DNA of 64,000 bases from Diplosphaera chodatii (Eukaryota; Chlorophyta; Trebouxiophyceae; Prasiolales; Stichococcaceae): the NCBI GenBank assembly GCA_032358165.1, contig JAALGY010000030.1, forward strand, positions 1,488,001-1,552,000, read 5' to 3'. Below, one piece after another: positions 12,674-24,900 of this stretch (positions within the stretch are counted from its first letter, which is position 1; every line of letters starts with the position of its first letter). The notes beneath the pieces were generated by a model. The model did no database searches. It saw only the letters and a list, made by a program, of their open reading frames with translations, and was not told the DNA's origin. The position numbers and the translations under genes were made by a program.

Positions 12674-15600
12674 TCAGAAGTAGTTGTCAGGTTCGGGAAG
12701 CATTCGTCGGTACGACACATCCTGCAGGGCCTTCTGAAAGTGAGCCAGCGCTGTGCAGGCCTCGGCAGTGATCAAATCCGTTTGTCGCTTTGATAGTGCC
12801 GCGTACCCCTGTGTGCGGGACACCTGTGCGTGAGCGTGCACGCAGAAGTCTGCAGCAGCTACGGCCAGCGTTGCAAGGCCATTGTCGTCCGCCAGAGCCA
12901 GCAGCGCCGGCGCCGCCTCAACAGGATCAAACTCGGGTGAGGGCTCGGCACGCAGCAGTGCGGCCAGGGCGGCCTCCGTGAGGGCCACCAGCCGCGGCGC
13001 CCCAAAGTACATGGCCACATGCAGCACATCCACCAGCCCCTGGGCGTTCGAGGGGTCGGCTGTAAGGCGGTCGGAGTACAGGAAGTCGACGAAGCAGGAA
13101 GCGGCCGCCTGTGGGGTGGCGTCGGGCGTCTGCACGCGCGGCTCCCCGGCGTCGCGCATCCCGCTGCTGCTGCGCGCCCGGCAGTGCTCGCACCGCTCCC
13201 GCAGCACGGCCCTGCAGCGAGGCGAGACCGCAGCGCGGGGTGATACAGGCTCGCTGACAAGATGTCGCAGGCAGGCCACTGCGACCCAGCCACGGCTGTG
13301 TGTACTTCACAGCTTCCCGCAGGGATCCACATAGGAGTCTGAATCGAATCTGACGTGCGAATGTGGGAGCAGCCTACACGTGAGCATCAGGTCATGCATA
13401 GGGTTGCGGCTGCACCCCAAGCACACGCTGCAAGCTCTGACTGTGGGCCTGCAACCACGCAGCAATGGAGTGGGGTGAGCGGCAGCCGGCGGGTCGGTGC
13501 AGGGAGATGGAGGCGCACCAGTGCACGGGCAGCTCCCAGTTGCTGCCGAGCAGCAGCGCGTCCGCGGGGCCCAGCGCCGCCTGATCCAGGCCCATCTCCA
13601 CACCATCCTGCAGCACTGACCACAACCCCTAAACCCTAAACCCTGTGAGGCAGGCGGCTCAGAACCACAGTCGTGGCACACGCCCAGCTGAGGCCTCAGG
13701 TCAGCTGAGGCTGGCTGCGTCCAGCTCAGGTCACAAGTGCCGGCAGGCATTGCCAAAGGGCCAGGTGGATGCAAGGTATGCCAGTCCCCTTGACGCCCGT
13801 GGGCGCCCCGTTGAGCTCGCTCTCACCTGCTCCGCTGCCTGACCGCTGCCCTCTGAGGCGTCGTCCAGCATCATGCCGCACGTGCTGGACATGGACGATG
13901 CGGCGCCCAGGCTGCCGATGGGTGTCTTGGCTGCATTGATGAACAGGGGCATTGAGTCCGAGGCATGCCTTTATAGGCATCGGCTGGCATCAGTTTGCTA
14001 TCCTGTTGTACATGCAGCAGGGCCTGCATATGCTAATCAAGGCAGGCACACTTGGCGCTGGATTGTCAGGCAGCGGAAGCCTGAGCTCGACTCTTGCACG
14101 GCTGCCAGAGGGTCCTGCTGTCGGGAAAAGGCCGACGCAGTGGCCCGGCGTCACCTGTCTTGAAGCTTGGGCTGCTGCAGGAGGTGAGCAGCTTGGTGAG
14201 GCGCTTCATGGGGGCGGGCACCCACGCGGGCGCGCTGTCCTCCTCGTCGCCCGTCGCCTCGCCCCCCGCCTGAGCGGACCTGCTGGAAGGCAGCGGGCCC
14301 CACCTCAGCGCCCAAACGCTGTTGAACTGCCCCGGGGTGGTATTCCTGGGGTGCTTGACCGCATGCACCGGCTCGCTCCGGTCCCCCGGCAGCGTCCCTG
14401 CACCTGTAGCTGGTGCGGCTCAGCGAGCGCGGGGTGGCGGCGGAGCAGTCGGAGTCGGTGGACCGCCGGCGGCCGCTGCCGAGGGACGCGCTGCGGTTGG
14501 GGCCCAGGATCGCGGCGCAGTCCGCGGCGAAGGAGGAGGGCGAGGGTGGGGGCGTGGTGCGGGTCGCGCGGCGGTCCGCCACCACCGCCGCCACGACCTC
14601 CGCGTCCGTGGGCACCTGCCAATATGTCGGTACTGGCGGTCGGCCGTGTTTGGGCAACACCATGCAGTTGAGACTGTCGTCTGATTCTCTGCGCAGACAG
14701 ACCTGCCAACAGTGCGACGCAACCTGTGGGAGGGCATGTTACCAGCCGAATGAGTATGATGACAATTGCGGCTGGCCCATGCATTGAGTGCTCCACCAGC
14801 TGTAAGTGGCTACACCTCAAGGTCGGAGTAGCGGACTTGGCTGATGACCTTCTGCGACATGGCGCCCGTAGGGCTCACTGTGATGAGCCGCAGATCCGAG
14901 CCGCAGGGCGTCACGATGAGGCCACCCTGCAGCAGAAGCAGCAGCCACATTCCTGCATGGAGCAGCATGGGCAGGAGTCTGGGCGCCTCAGGGCTGGTGC
15001 GGTGTGGAGGTGGGCAACAGGAGAGAGGTTCGGGTGGGCACCGTGGGGCCCAGCAGTGCGACGAGGGAGGCCAGGCGGTCGGGCTGGCAGGCCGCGCCCA
15101 CATGCACCTTGTCATACTGGCCCTGCAAGCACCGAATCAGTGCACACTCATGACACGGCCATCGACCTACATGCGGCCATGCTGCACCAGCTCGTGCCTG
15201 CAACTGGGCAGGACAAGATCCAGCATGGCGCACCTTGTGCTTAGCAGTTGGGATGAAGACATTGTGCACGTAGAAGCTCGTCAGTCCGGCGGCTTCCGCA
15301 AAGTCCCGGTCCTCCTGCGCCAGCCGCCGCACGTTGGCGCGGCCCAGCTCCACAGCGCAGGGCTGCACGCGAACCAGGCATGCTCAGCATCAGAGTCCAA
15401 CCGCCAGCTGCGTGCACACACTGTGCCAGGACTGGTCTGCAGGGCACTGCAATGTGACTGGCAAGCATGAGCTGCACAGCGCCAGGCTGCTGCATCGCGT
15501 CCCCGACCTTGATGTCGATGCCCACTGAGGTGCCGGAGCGCCCCACCAGGAACGCAGCAGCCGCGGTCAGCACGCCGCAGCCGCTGCCCACATCCAGGAA

Positions 15601-16695
15601 CCTGCGTGGTAGACGGCAGCGTGAGCGGATACGCTGATGGAGCACTGTGCCACAGACAGCGTGCGACCGAGGTGTACGGACATCGAGCAGCGCAATGGCT
15701 GAATATGATCCTCTGCGTGCCACAGGCAAGTGTCACAACCCAGCACTCTCGTGGAGGCATGCCGCGCCTGTCGCCGGGCTGCAGCTGGAGCGCCTCGAGG
15801 CAGGTGGCGTGCATGTGGGGGGCGGAGATGTTGAACTCCAGTGCCGCCAGCCGGATGGGCGAGTCCGCCAGCGCCTCACCCTGGCAACAGAGTCTCACCC
15901 TGATGCCATAAATTGCAAGCTGAATGCAACGGTTTGTATGCTATGGTTTGACCAAGTGACCACACTCTTGAACACGGATCACCGCACGGTGGTGCCTCAC
16001 CGCATGCTCCCGCGGCACAAAGCGGTCACGGGCGCACACCCGCAGCGCCCGTGCTACAGTCTCACTGCAGGACCAGAAGGTGGGGCCTCTCATGCCTCGT
16101 CTGTTGAGGTCACACCACCAGCGGTCCAGGTGCCGTCACTGCAGATGCCAGCAGGACCATGAGTGGTGACCATCCTGCTGCTCACTGCTTGATGGCGCCT
16201 GTCTTGCGGAGGTGGGACACCAGGTCGTCGTTGTTGCTGGCGACGGCGGGGCGGTCCATCATGCGCGCCCCCGCCATCAGCCGCAGGAACTGCTGCAGCG
16301 GCAGCCGCCGGTCGCCGACCGCCCGCCGTGCATCGCCCGGGATCCAGCCCAGCCCCATCGCCTGCGGCCGGCCAGCACCCCAAGCATCAGCGGCTTGCAA
16401 CACAGGCTACAATCCCCACGCACCTGGCAACAGGGCAGATCAGTCACTGCTCTTGACATCAGATTAGCAAGCTGCAGGACTTTGACGAGAAACCGGTGGG
16501 AACTTGGCACGCAGCATTCACGCCCAGGCCAAGTTGCCAGCTGCGTGCCTGCGGATCTTCCTCCTCCTCCTCGGGATCGCTGTCCTGGTGGCCGCCATCG
16601 CCGCCCACGTCCGGCATCTCGTCCTCGTCAGGCTCGAAGTCCTCTGCGTAGCGAGCCCAGCGGTGCGCCGCCTCAGCCTCAGCGCGGCCTGCCAT
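12674..16695 (-). CDS. fusion: protein-L-isoaspartate O-methyltransferase domain plus BTB domain
   Basis: Thirteen exons, all phase-consistent, give 669 residues: 16695-16522, 16361-16186, 16064-16001, 15880-15768, 15601-15508, 15362-15234, 15122-15042, 14926-14816, 14615-14404, 14279-14155, 13930-13827, 13607-13519, 13211-12674. An acidic N-terminus is followed by the PIMT fold: SNNDDLVSHLRKTGAIK, RDRFVPREHA, FNISAPHMHATCLEALQL, SAM motif I RFLDVGSGCGVLTAAAAFLV near residue 177, GQYDKVHVGAACQPD and GGLIVTPCGSDLRLITV. The exon boundary SDLE|VPTDAE links it without a stop to a Ser/Pro-rich linker and then a BTB domain: ADALLLGSNWELPVHWAVLR, SSGMRDAGEPRVQTPDATPQ, CFVDFLYSDRLTADPSN, VDVLHVAMYFGAPRLVALTE. 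PIMT repairs isoaspartyl damage; BTB proteins commonly bring substrates to CUL3 ligases. Exon 4 ends at a GC donor. The ATG choice at 16695 is the first in frame; upstream exons cannot be excluded. Confidence 0.88.
13627..13644. repeat. interstitial plant-type telomere-like motif in an intron
   Basis: CCCTAAACCCTAAACCCT lies inside the intron between the exons ending 13827 and starting 13607 of the PIMT-BTB gene. A shorter CCCTAAACCCTAA lies at 39319-39331, also in an intron. Confidence 0.8.
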
Positions 16696-17708
16696 GCTGG
16701 TTCCACCGCCAAGCTCCCCGCCAGCTGCAGGGTGCGCCGGGTGCCGCACCTGTGTGCCGCCAGGCCCATGCAAGGTTGGCAGTACACCAAGCAAGCACTT
16801 GCTAGAGTTGTTACAAGCGCTGTACGGTCTTGCGCAGCGTTTCTGAGGGGCTGGGCTTTCAGGCGACCGTCGGTGTGTCTTGTGCTGCACCCCAACGAAC
16901 ACCCAGTTATCAGCCAGCATCCGGCTCCGTTCAGTTCGCTGGTAGCGCGTCTCTGCCTATGACTGCGCTATGATCTATAGGCATTGCCGCAGCGGCGCCA
17001 CCACGGCCCGCCGATGCCTCAAGGGCTGGCCAAACACCAAACCCCGGGGCTTCCGGAACAACGTGCGTGGTGAGCAGATGCGCGAACCACGATCACGACA
17101 TTCGCGCCTGGACCAAGCGCTCTGTTCGTTTGCTAGCTGCCCCGCAACAGCGGCAGACGTGCAGGCCGGCTTGTGGATATTGAAAGTGGTCGTCCCATTC
17201 CTAAGCTTCCGCATGAACGCCACGCCACTCATACCGACACCTCATGCAGGTTTGAGCGACTACTGGCGAGCATTTGAGGGCACAAAGCGCCTGCGCAGCG
17301 GCCCACCTGCCGGGGACTGACGAGGCCTTGGACGAGTCAGTTCCGTCCAGACATGTCCGCAGCGCCTGCGCAGGGTCTGATATTGTGACCAGCAAGGAGA
17401 GGTTTGCGTGAGGCAGAGCCGATCAATGGGCCCCGGGGCGTGCGGTACCTCGCTGACGGCTTCTGCACGGATGCGAACACGTGCGGTAGCTGACCTGGCA
17501 CCAAACATGCTTCCTGCGTTATCGGTCAGTCAGTAACATCTTCATTTACATGCTACTCACCTGAATTGTTTCAATGCAATGTCGGCGCTTGTGCAGTACT
17601 AGGGCGTCGCAGTGGACTGAACCCCTGCAGTCTGTGAGGGTCTGCTGATGTGCTCCATGTTGATCTGGAGCGATAGCATCCGCAGTCATTGCAACCAGGA
17701 TCAGGAGG
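16696..17708. promoter_or_regulatory. divergent intergenic region
   Basis: About 1 kb separates the start codons of the PIMT-BTB gene (minus) and the P-loop kinase-like gene (plus). It should contain both promoters and 5' UTRs. ORFs on both strands lack splice-compatible partners or protein-like composition; nothing further is supported. Confidence 0.45.
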
Positions 17709-19137
17709 ATGGAGGTGGATCTGGTTGGAAGTGGCAGCAACGAAACGCTTGTAGGCGAAGACCATGCAAACATTGACGGCTGTGGCGACGCACTCAAGAA
17801 CGATACTCTGCCAGCCCCAGCGGCCATAGAGGCCCACAGGCCGCTGCTCCTGGTGCTGGTGGGCATCCCCGGCTCCGGCAAGTCGACGCTGGCTGCGCGG
17901 CTGCAGCACGAGGGCTGGGCAGTCGTGTCTCAGGATACGTTGGGTGACCGCCGCAGCTGCGAGGTGGCGACGGCGCGGCACCTGCGGGAGGGCCGCAACA
18001 CCGTCATCGACAGGTCGCCAGCCGCCCAAGTGCTGACATATCCTCTTGACAATGTCAGCAAATCAATTCAAGGTGGCCGACGTTGCTCACATGACGTCGT
18101 GCCACAACCGCAGGTGCAATTTTGATGCACGCCAGAGGGCCACATGGCTGCAAGTCGGCAGTGCAGCATGCGGCGGGCCAGCTCACTTCATTCCCGTTAC
18201 GCTCCGGCTGGCGACAGACTTCGGCGAATGCCGCCGCCGCGTGATGCTCCGCACAGACCACCCCACGCTCAATGCAGGCCCCGAGTCGGCTGCCGTCGTT
18301 GACAGGTGCAAGGTGCTTGTTGCATGTTACCCATGCAACGCCTTGCTGCAATGCCATGCAGGGCTGATCTGATTTGACGCCTTTGCCCGAGCCGAGCATG
18401 GCGTGATGGCCAGATCTATATCATGCAGGTTCCTGCAAGATTTCGTGGGCCCAAAAGCAGCAGAGGGCTTCGCAGCACGCCTGGTTGCCCGGGGTCCACA
18501 GGACGTGGAGCAGCTGCTGCCACTTGTGCTTGCCGCTGCCGGTGACGACGGCGCTGCGCTGTCGATGGTGCCCCCTGGGCTCCTGGACTCAGATGCTGAC
18601 CCGTGCTACGGCGGGGGCGGCCGCTCTGCGCCGCGGCCGGCGTGGCAACAGCGCGGCCGTGGGCGGCAGCCATGGCAGGCGCATGGGCGTCGGGCGCCAT
18701 CAGCATACAACAGCGGCGTACACGGCTGGCGTCCAGCAGCACGTCCGCGGCCGCCGGGAGGGCAGATGTGGCGGCCACCAGGCGCTTCGCTGCAGCAGCA
18801 TGGCGCAGATCGCCAGCAACAGGCAGTTCCGCAGCAGCAGCAGATGAGTCGTACACCTCATGGTGCCAGCACCGGCACTGCCTGGTCCAGACCCTGGCAG
18901 GCACCGGCATCAGCAGCACAGGGCAGGATGCCTGGGGCTGCTGGGGAGTGGCAGCCTGATCCTGTGACACCTGGCAAGCAGGTCCATCACAGGCCAGCGG
19001 TCCCGCCAGTCTCAGTCGGGGGCATATGCGGTGCGCAGTCAGCAGAGCAGCGGGGAGCAGTGGTGCAGGTAGCTCCTGCCGCATCCGCCGGGTTGCAGAG
19101 ACCAGCTCCGCCGCCATATAGACCGCCAGGGTGGTGA
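17709..19137 (+). CDS. P-loop NTPase, polynucleotide-kinase-like, with Gln/Pro-rich tail
   Basis: Three exons, 17709-18013, 18114-18305 and 18429-19137, give 401 residues. The Walker A motif is LVLVGIPGSGKSTLAARL near residue 50; SQDTLGDRRSC and REGRNTVIDRCNFDARQRAT follow, with VTLRLATDFGECRRRVMLRT and HPTLNAGPESAAVVDRFLQD. This is the AAA_33/PNK-like kinase fold, the same layout as the kinase-like domain at the N-terminus of plant aprataxin and of small fungal and algal proteins. A nucleic-acid or nucleotide end-processing role is inference; the substrate is unknown. No HIT or DNA-binding domain follows; instead the last 200 residues are rich in Gln, Pro, Gly and Trp and look disordered. 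Codon use does not differ visibly from neighbours. Its 3' end converges on MRS2, 173 bp away. Confidence 0.85.
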
Positions 19138-19310
19138 TGCTCGGGGTGGCAAGGCATGAAGTCGAGTCCACTGTGACGTGTGAGCAGAGTGTCAATGTTG
19201 TTGTTCGTGGTTTGTCGAATGAGAGTTGCTTCAGCCGGAGTTTTGTTTTGTTGCAATGGCTCAGGGGCCACTTGGGCCAATGATGAAAACGTTGAAATCA
19301 CGCAAGTGCG

Positions 19311-21397
19311 TCAATCACCATCTCGCGGTACGCTGGATGTCTCTGGTATGAGCAGCAGGTGTTTCGACCATGCAAACCACATAATGCTGCCAAATATAAG
19401 TGCCGCTCCTGCCAAGCTTCCCCATGTGGCCAGCATGAATACCACCTGCCACAAGCATATAACCTCTATGTCAATGCCAGCTGAATGTGATGCCAGATGT
19501 GATCAAGTTGCAGGCTGTGCAGATGCGCTACTGACGTTCTGATGATCACGCAGTTGCATCAGTGCAATGTGTTAATGCTCACATGTGATGATTCCCATCC
19601 ATTCGTCAGATTCATTCCTGTACAGGGTGCAGGCAGCATTGCTGGATATGCAGTGCTCACAAGCTGGATGCAGCACGCAGCAGCATCATGGTAGCGAATG
19701 CCTCACCGAATATGCCGCCAATCATGGACACGAATGCAAACATGGACATCAGGGCCGTCACAAAGATATCCTGCAGCACACAGGCAAATCATGCTTCCCG
19801 GCATTGGCAGTGAGGCAGCGTCCGTGCAGCGGACGCGGCAAGTGCATCTCACCAAAGAAACGAGCTCGTTCCGCCTGCGCTTACAAGGGATATCACATGT
19901 CAGCTGCACCTGTGTGGCTGTCACGGTAGGCATACAGAAGTAGCGACAAATCAGATATCTGTCCATCAACATGCACACCTGTGATCCAGCTCAGAGTTGA
20001 TGAACTTTTCCACGCTGAGCAGGTGGTCCTTGAGAACCTCAAGCCGCTGCAGCAAGTGTTCACACTGCAAGCAAGATGATGAACAACCATGCCTATGACA
20101 GTCATACTGCTTCCAACGCATGTACTGCTGCACTGTAACAGATTACTTCAACTGCAGCGGGTGTCCGGCGCATCAGGGTTCTGCAATGAACACATTGCCT
20201 CACATGCATGAGGTTGCTGTCTAGCAGGTTGGCAAGTGCCCAGGTTGACTTGTCTGACTGCAGCGTCGACTGCTGCAGGCTGCAGATCAGTAACAAAAGC
20301 ACGACTCACAGCCCATGGTCATGTTGATATGCAGCCGATGATCAAAGAAGCACACCTGCTATGCACACTTCGCATGTGCAAACGTGTGAATCAACAGGGT
20401 CTACTGGTTACCTCTGCATCGTGTGCAGAGTGGAGAGCATGCGATTGACCTGCCGCACGCTGTGCTTCCACTCGTGCGACTTGCGCCGTGGCTGCCCTCC
20501 CTGCAATCAGGCATTGGAAGACTGTCAGGCCAGCATTCCCACATTCCTGTCTGCACTGCTATGAGTGAAGCATTGGCAATGCGCAATGCACACCACACTC
20601 GTGCATACCTCAGTGGAGTGCCGCCGTCGCGGTTCCTCCTCCTCACCATCGGCAGGGGAAAGCGTCTCACCATCGTCCTCAGAAGTGTCCTGATCTACAC
20701 CTGGGGGCGCGCTGGCAGCATGGGAAGGCCGGCGGCCATGCCTTGGCCCAGGCTGTGGCGCATCTCCATCCTCCCCCTGCTGCTGCTGCTGCTGCTGCTG
20801 CTGCACTGATGGCTGTGCTGGCTGCTGCGCTGGCTCCTGGACGGCAACCCGGCGGCCCAGGTACAGCATCTCCATCTCGCTCTCACTGCCCAGCACGGTC
20901 TCCAGCTCCTGCATTCCGACACCATTGAAAGTTGCAGTTAAGCAGCGACCCAGGTACGATGCACTCACATCATCATGAGATGTGATGATGTGCATACCAG
21001 GCACAACATGTTCGCATGAAATGAATTGCTGTGCTGCACTGCACACCTGCTTCAACTTGCTGACACGGCTTGTGAGCTTGCTCAGCACTGAGCGTGAGTC
21101 CCGCAGCAGCTCGAGCTCACCCCGCTCAACCTGCACCAGCCTGGATACTCACTGCATCTTGCTGTTAATGCATGGTTACTCAGCTCTGCGGTGAGCAGCA
21201 CTTGATGCAAGGCCTGCTGGCACAAAGGGGTCTACAGCCTGTTACAAGGCGCCGCGTGAGGTCCATACTGTTTGCAGGCTGCACGCGCTCCGTCTTGGCA
21301 GCCTACCTTGTGCGATGCGCGACTGAAGAGCGGAGATGTCGAAGGTCGGCAGATGCCGCTGAAACTTCGCCAGGAGGCTTGCAGACGTCCGGAACAT
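19311..21397 (-). CDS. MRS2: MRS2/CorA-type magnesium transporter
   Basis: C-terminal exons are well fixed: 21130-21047, 20908-20609, 20500-20412, 20279-20204, 20064-19979, 19874-19853, 19770-19707, 19617-19583 and 19445-19311. They give a coiled-coil (LLRDSRSVLSKLTSRVSKLK, ESEMEMLYLGRR), CEHLLQRLEVLKDHLLSVEK, first membrane helix VTALMSMFAFVSMIGGIF running into the selectivity motif GMN, and second helix VVFMLATWGSLAGAALIFGS. The family forms pentameric Mg2+ channels in mitochondria, plastids or vacuole. Between coiled-coil parts is an unusual low-complexity insert with nine Gln residues and acidic runs (exon 20908-20609). One exon is only 22 nt. The N-terminus is not resolved: an ATG at 21397 opens MFRTSASLLAKFQRHLPTFD, but I could not phase the exon(s) between 21307 and 21130. 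Confidence 0.87.
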
Positions 21398-21935
21398 GCC
21401 TAGCAGAATTTTGACGGCGAACAGAGGCAACCTCGCGAAGCTGTCAAAGTACAACGATGCATGGTAGGGTTACGTCCCAGCGGCGGCAAATTAGGGACAG
21501 CCTGCCTGCCTTTCACGGGGTTTGCCCTTATCGTGCCTATCGGCGTGTCGGGGCCAAACTAGCGTCTCGCACATGCGAACGCCCATTGTTTGGTTTCAGG
21601 GTTTAGTGAGTCTTGATCACGCTTTCTGGGTGCAGCAGCCATGTTTGAAGCGGGGTGTATTCGGCGGATTCCGCCTCATTCACCTCAACAATCAGGTCAA
21701 AACGGAAGGGTTCATGGCCCATGCCGCGTCGTCTTGACTCTGGCCTTTGCTGTCATATTCGCCAGCACCTCACAAGCTTGCAAACTGCCGCCAGCCTTGC
21801 TGGATCCGGAGTCAAAGAGTGATGCAGCCGTATCACCACTACGTCTGCCATCGTCCCAGGCGAAACCTTTTTGTTGCGCTGGGCCGCAGCATTCCGGCCC
21901 CTTACTGTATGTTTCGCTGTATGTATTGTCTTATG
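21398..21935. promoter_or_regulatory. intergenic region upstream of MRS2
   Basis: This lies between the stop of the IFT144-like gene and the likely start of MRS2, both on the minus strand, and should hold the MRS2 promoter. No other element was recognised. Confidence 0.45.
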
Positions 21936-24900
21936 CTAATAGAATGCTGCCAGCTGCGGACCGAGTGCTGCCGCCTCTGCAGCGGCAGCATGCACAGCGC
22001 CCGATGCCTGGCGCAGCTGCTGGAAGGCGGCGGCATCATGCAGCAGCAGTGCTGCCTGCACGTACGGCAGTATCACCATGCCCGTTCCATGGCACACTTC
22101 ACAGCCAGTGCCAGCGGCGGTCATGTGCCAACCAACACGCTGCAGTGGGTTGGAGTGCAGAGCCCCACCTGAGCTGCAAGGTCGGCTCGTCCAAGCACTT
22201 GCGCTTGCAGCATCCGCTGCCGCAGCGCTGCGGTGCCATCTGCCGCAACAGGGTCCCTGACCTGCATTGCATTGTACACGGTGTATGACCCTACCGGGTG
22301 TGTCTGCTGCATTGCGCAGTGGCCTCGCCTTGAAAAGAGAGCAAAACCAGTCAGGCAAGTTGGCGCGGACACTACACGCGTGGGATGCTTGGCTGCCACC
22401 GCTTCCTGTGGTGGAGGCGTGTGCTACACAGGTGTGGTCGCTCGACAGCAACCTGTGTGCAACGTACTGCATAGAGCACCTGCAGGTGGGTGTGCGTTTC
22501 CAGAACCGAGGCCTCCAGCTCGCCAGAAGCCGCCTGGCGCAGCAGCATGCCATTCCGGAGACACAGCCACAGGCCATTGTTGGTGCTGCTGCAGGGCACA
22601 AACTGCTGCTGCCTCAGCTGACTAACCATGAACGGAACCACTACGCAGCCCAGACAATATACATGGGTTTCATATCTTCAATTATGTGCTCAGTGGTCGT
22701 AGGGCAGCAAGTTGGAGGCCGCCTTCAGCTCATACTGCGGATTTATCCATGTGCCGCAAGCATTGCCAACCTGCCATCAATGTGTTGCAGCGCCAGCCGC
22801 TGCACACCGAATCGGCCGTCACTGAGAGCCGCCAAGCAGCGGAAGATGTGCACCGCTGCAGCGTCTGCTACAACAAAGGTCGAGGTGCTGGCGGTGTCCC
22901 ATAGCAGGCTGCATGACGAGGGGCATCACCATCCTCAAGAGTGGTCAGGACAACAACATGGCAGACGTGCAATGAGCCAGAGTAGACGAGCATGACGGAT
23001 GCTGGAGGCAGGCGCAAGAGACACTGCAGCATGTTAGCACCTCCAACGTAGGGCAGGCACAGCGCTGCCGCTGCGGCTGCTTTGTCTTGAAGTGCTGCAG
23101 TTGTCCAGTGCCACGCCCCCAGCCACTCCGCACGGCTGCGGCAGCTGCACATCAGCATGCCGCCCAGTGGCGGCATCATACACACGGACCGCACCTGTGG
23201 CATCTTCTGCCAGCAGCCTGCAGGCAATACGGCTCACATGGTTGGTATGGGTCCCCATGAGGCTCCACACATCCCACCGTCTGTGGCTTGATTCGTATGC
23301 CACTTGCAGATGTCCTTGTTAGAAGCTGTGTACGTTGCATGCATGTATATTAGCCAGTCTGACCAGCTGGCCATCCTCATACGGTGTGGTTGCAGTTGCT
23401 CAAGCTGAAGATGCTGGACAATCCTAATGCCCGTGTGACAGCCACACCCACCTTGTGGTGTGCTCCTGCGGCACGAGCTGCAGCAGCGCTGGGCACGCAT
23501 GGTCCCAGGCTGACAGCACCCGCAGCGTGTGCGCTGGCGGACCCCTGCAGCAGGGGGCCTGGAATTGTCTCTCGTCGAAGCAGCACACCACCAGCCGCCC
23601 GATGAGCAGCTCGGCGAACGAGACTCCACTACCTGTGCAGAACGAGGCGGTCTTTCACCTCAGAATTGCTATATCTGCTCACATGTCTGCAGATCAGGTC
23701 CAGTAGGATGTTGGACATCATGACCGGGCAGCAGCCAAGGCTCGGTGCAGTAGGCATAACAAGCAGGGTGGCAGTCAGAAACAGCCATCGCAGCATGACA
23801 CCGCATGCAGGAGGCATGCGGTGTGACGACCTACTGCTTAGGCAGGCGGTGCGGACGTTTCGGAGTGCTGCCTGCGGCCGCTGCAGCCCCAGGTCCTGCT
23901 CAGCACAGGGCGCCAGGGTCTGGATGAACAGCTGGCCTGCAACCGCCATGGCGATGCCATGGAACCACTGAATGCAGTTTCAAATTGAGTAGGACTTCTG
24001 CAGCCCACTCTCGCCCAAGTTTGACTGCGCTTCACCGTTGGATGCACAGCAACGGTCATTTCACAGCAGCAAAACTTTCTTGTTTCAACTAACCTTCCGA
24101 TAGTACGGCTAGGCGATCGTCTTGGACGTGGACCTCCGACACCGGCTTGTGTAGCTCCAGACGCAGCAGTGGTGCAGCTGTTGGATGGTCCCAGGAGTAG
24201 ACTGATACCTGCAGTCTGAAATATGCATGTCTCGTACCAGCACATGGTGTGTGCTACCTGTCCACCTTCTCCTACCTCAGCCTTGCTGCACGCACTTTGC
24301 TGCGCAAAAAGATACAGTCCTCCAGCAAGTCTACAGCTGGGTAGGAGTGCTGCGTTGCTTTTTTTGGCAAACATCAGCAGGTTGTAGGAGTCACACTCTG
24401 GCTCGCATGCAGGCACATGAGCTTGGACAGCAGGGCAGTGACTATGCGAATCACACCTCCGAGCCATGCGCCGCTGCAAGGTGTGTATCGCTCAGCGCGA
24501 GCGCCGACACCGCATGCTGCAGGCGCAGCCGGGCCGCGGGTTGAGCTGAGGCAGACTGCGAACCCCTTTCCTGCAGAGTGGGCGCCGGCAACGCCAAGGT
24601 GTCAAAGATGCTGACCTCCTGTACACATTAATGATATTCAGATGGACAGCTGCGGATCTTCCACTGAGATCGCAGTTGGCCAGTTGCAGTGCATCTGATT
24701 GCTCCACTGTCTCATCTCAGCAAACAGGAGTACACAGACACATCGCAACTCAGCAATGCGTTGCTGCTATTCCAAGGTGGAACCACCTGCAGCGAAGTCA
24801 GCACCGCCGCATGGCTGCCGCCACTGGCACCAACCAGCGCGGGTGCAGCGGACAGCACATGCACGACACCATCCTATGCAACACGACAACTGTCCTCAGG

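Noticed and set aside
20778..20803. CTG/CAG run as a possible repeat array or CRISPR-like element
   Set aside because: It is a simple trinucleotide run encoding Gln within an MRS2 exon; there are no spacers.
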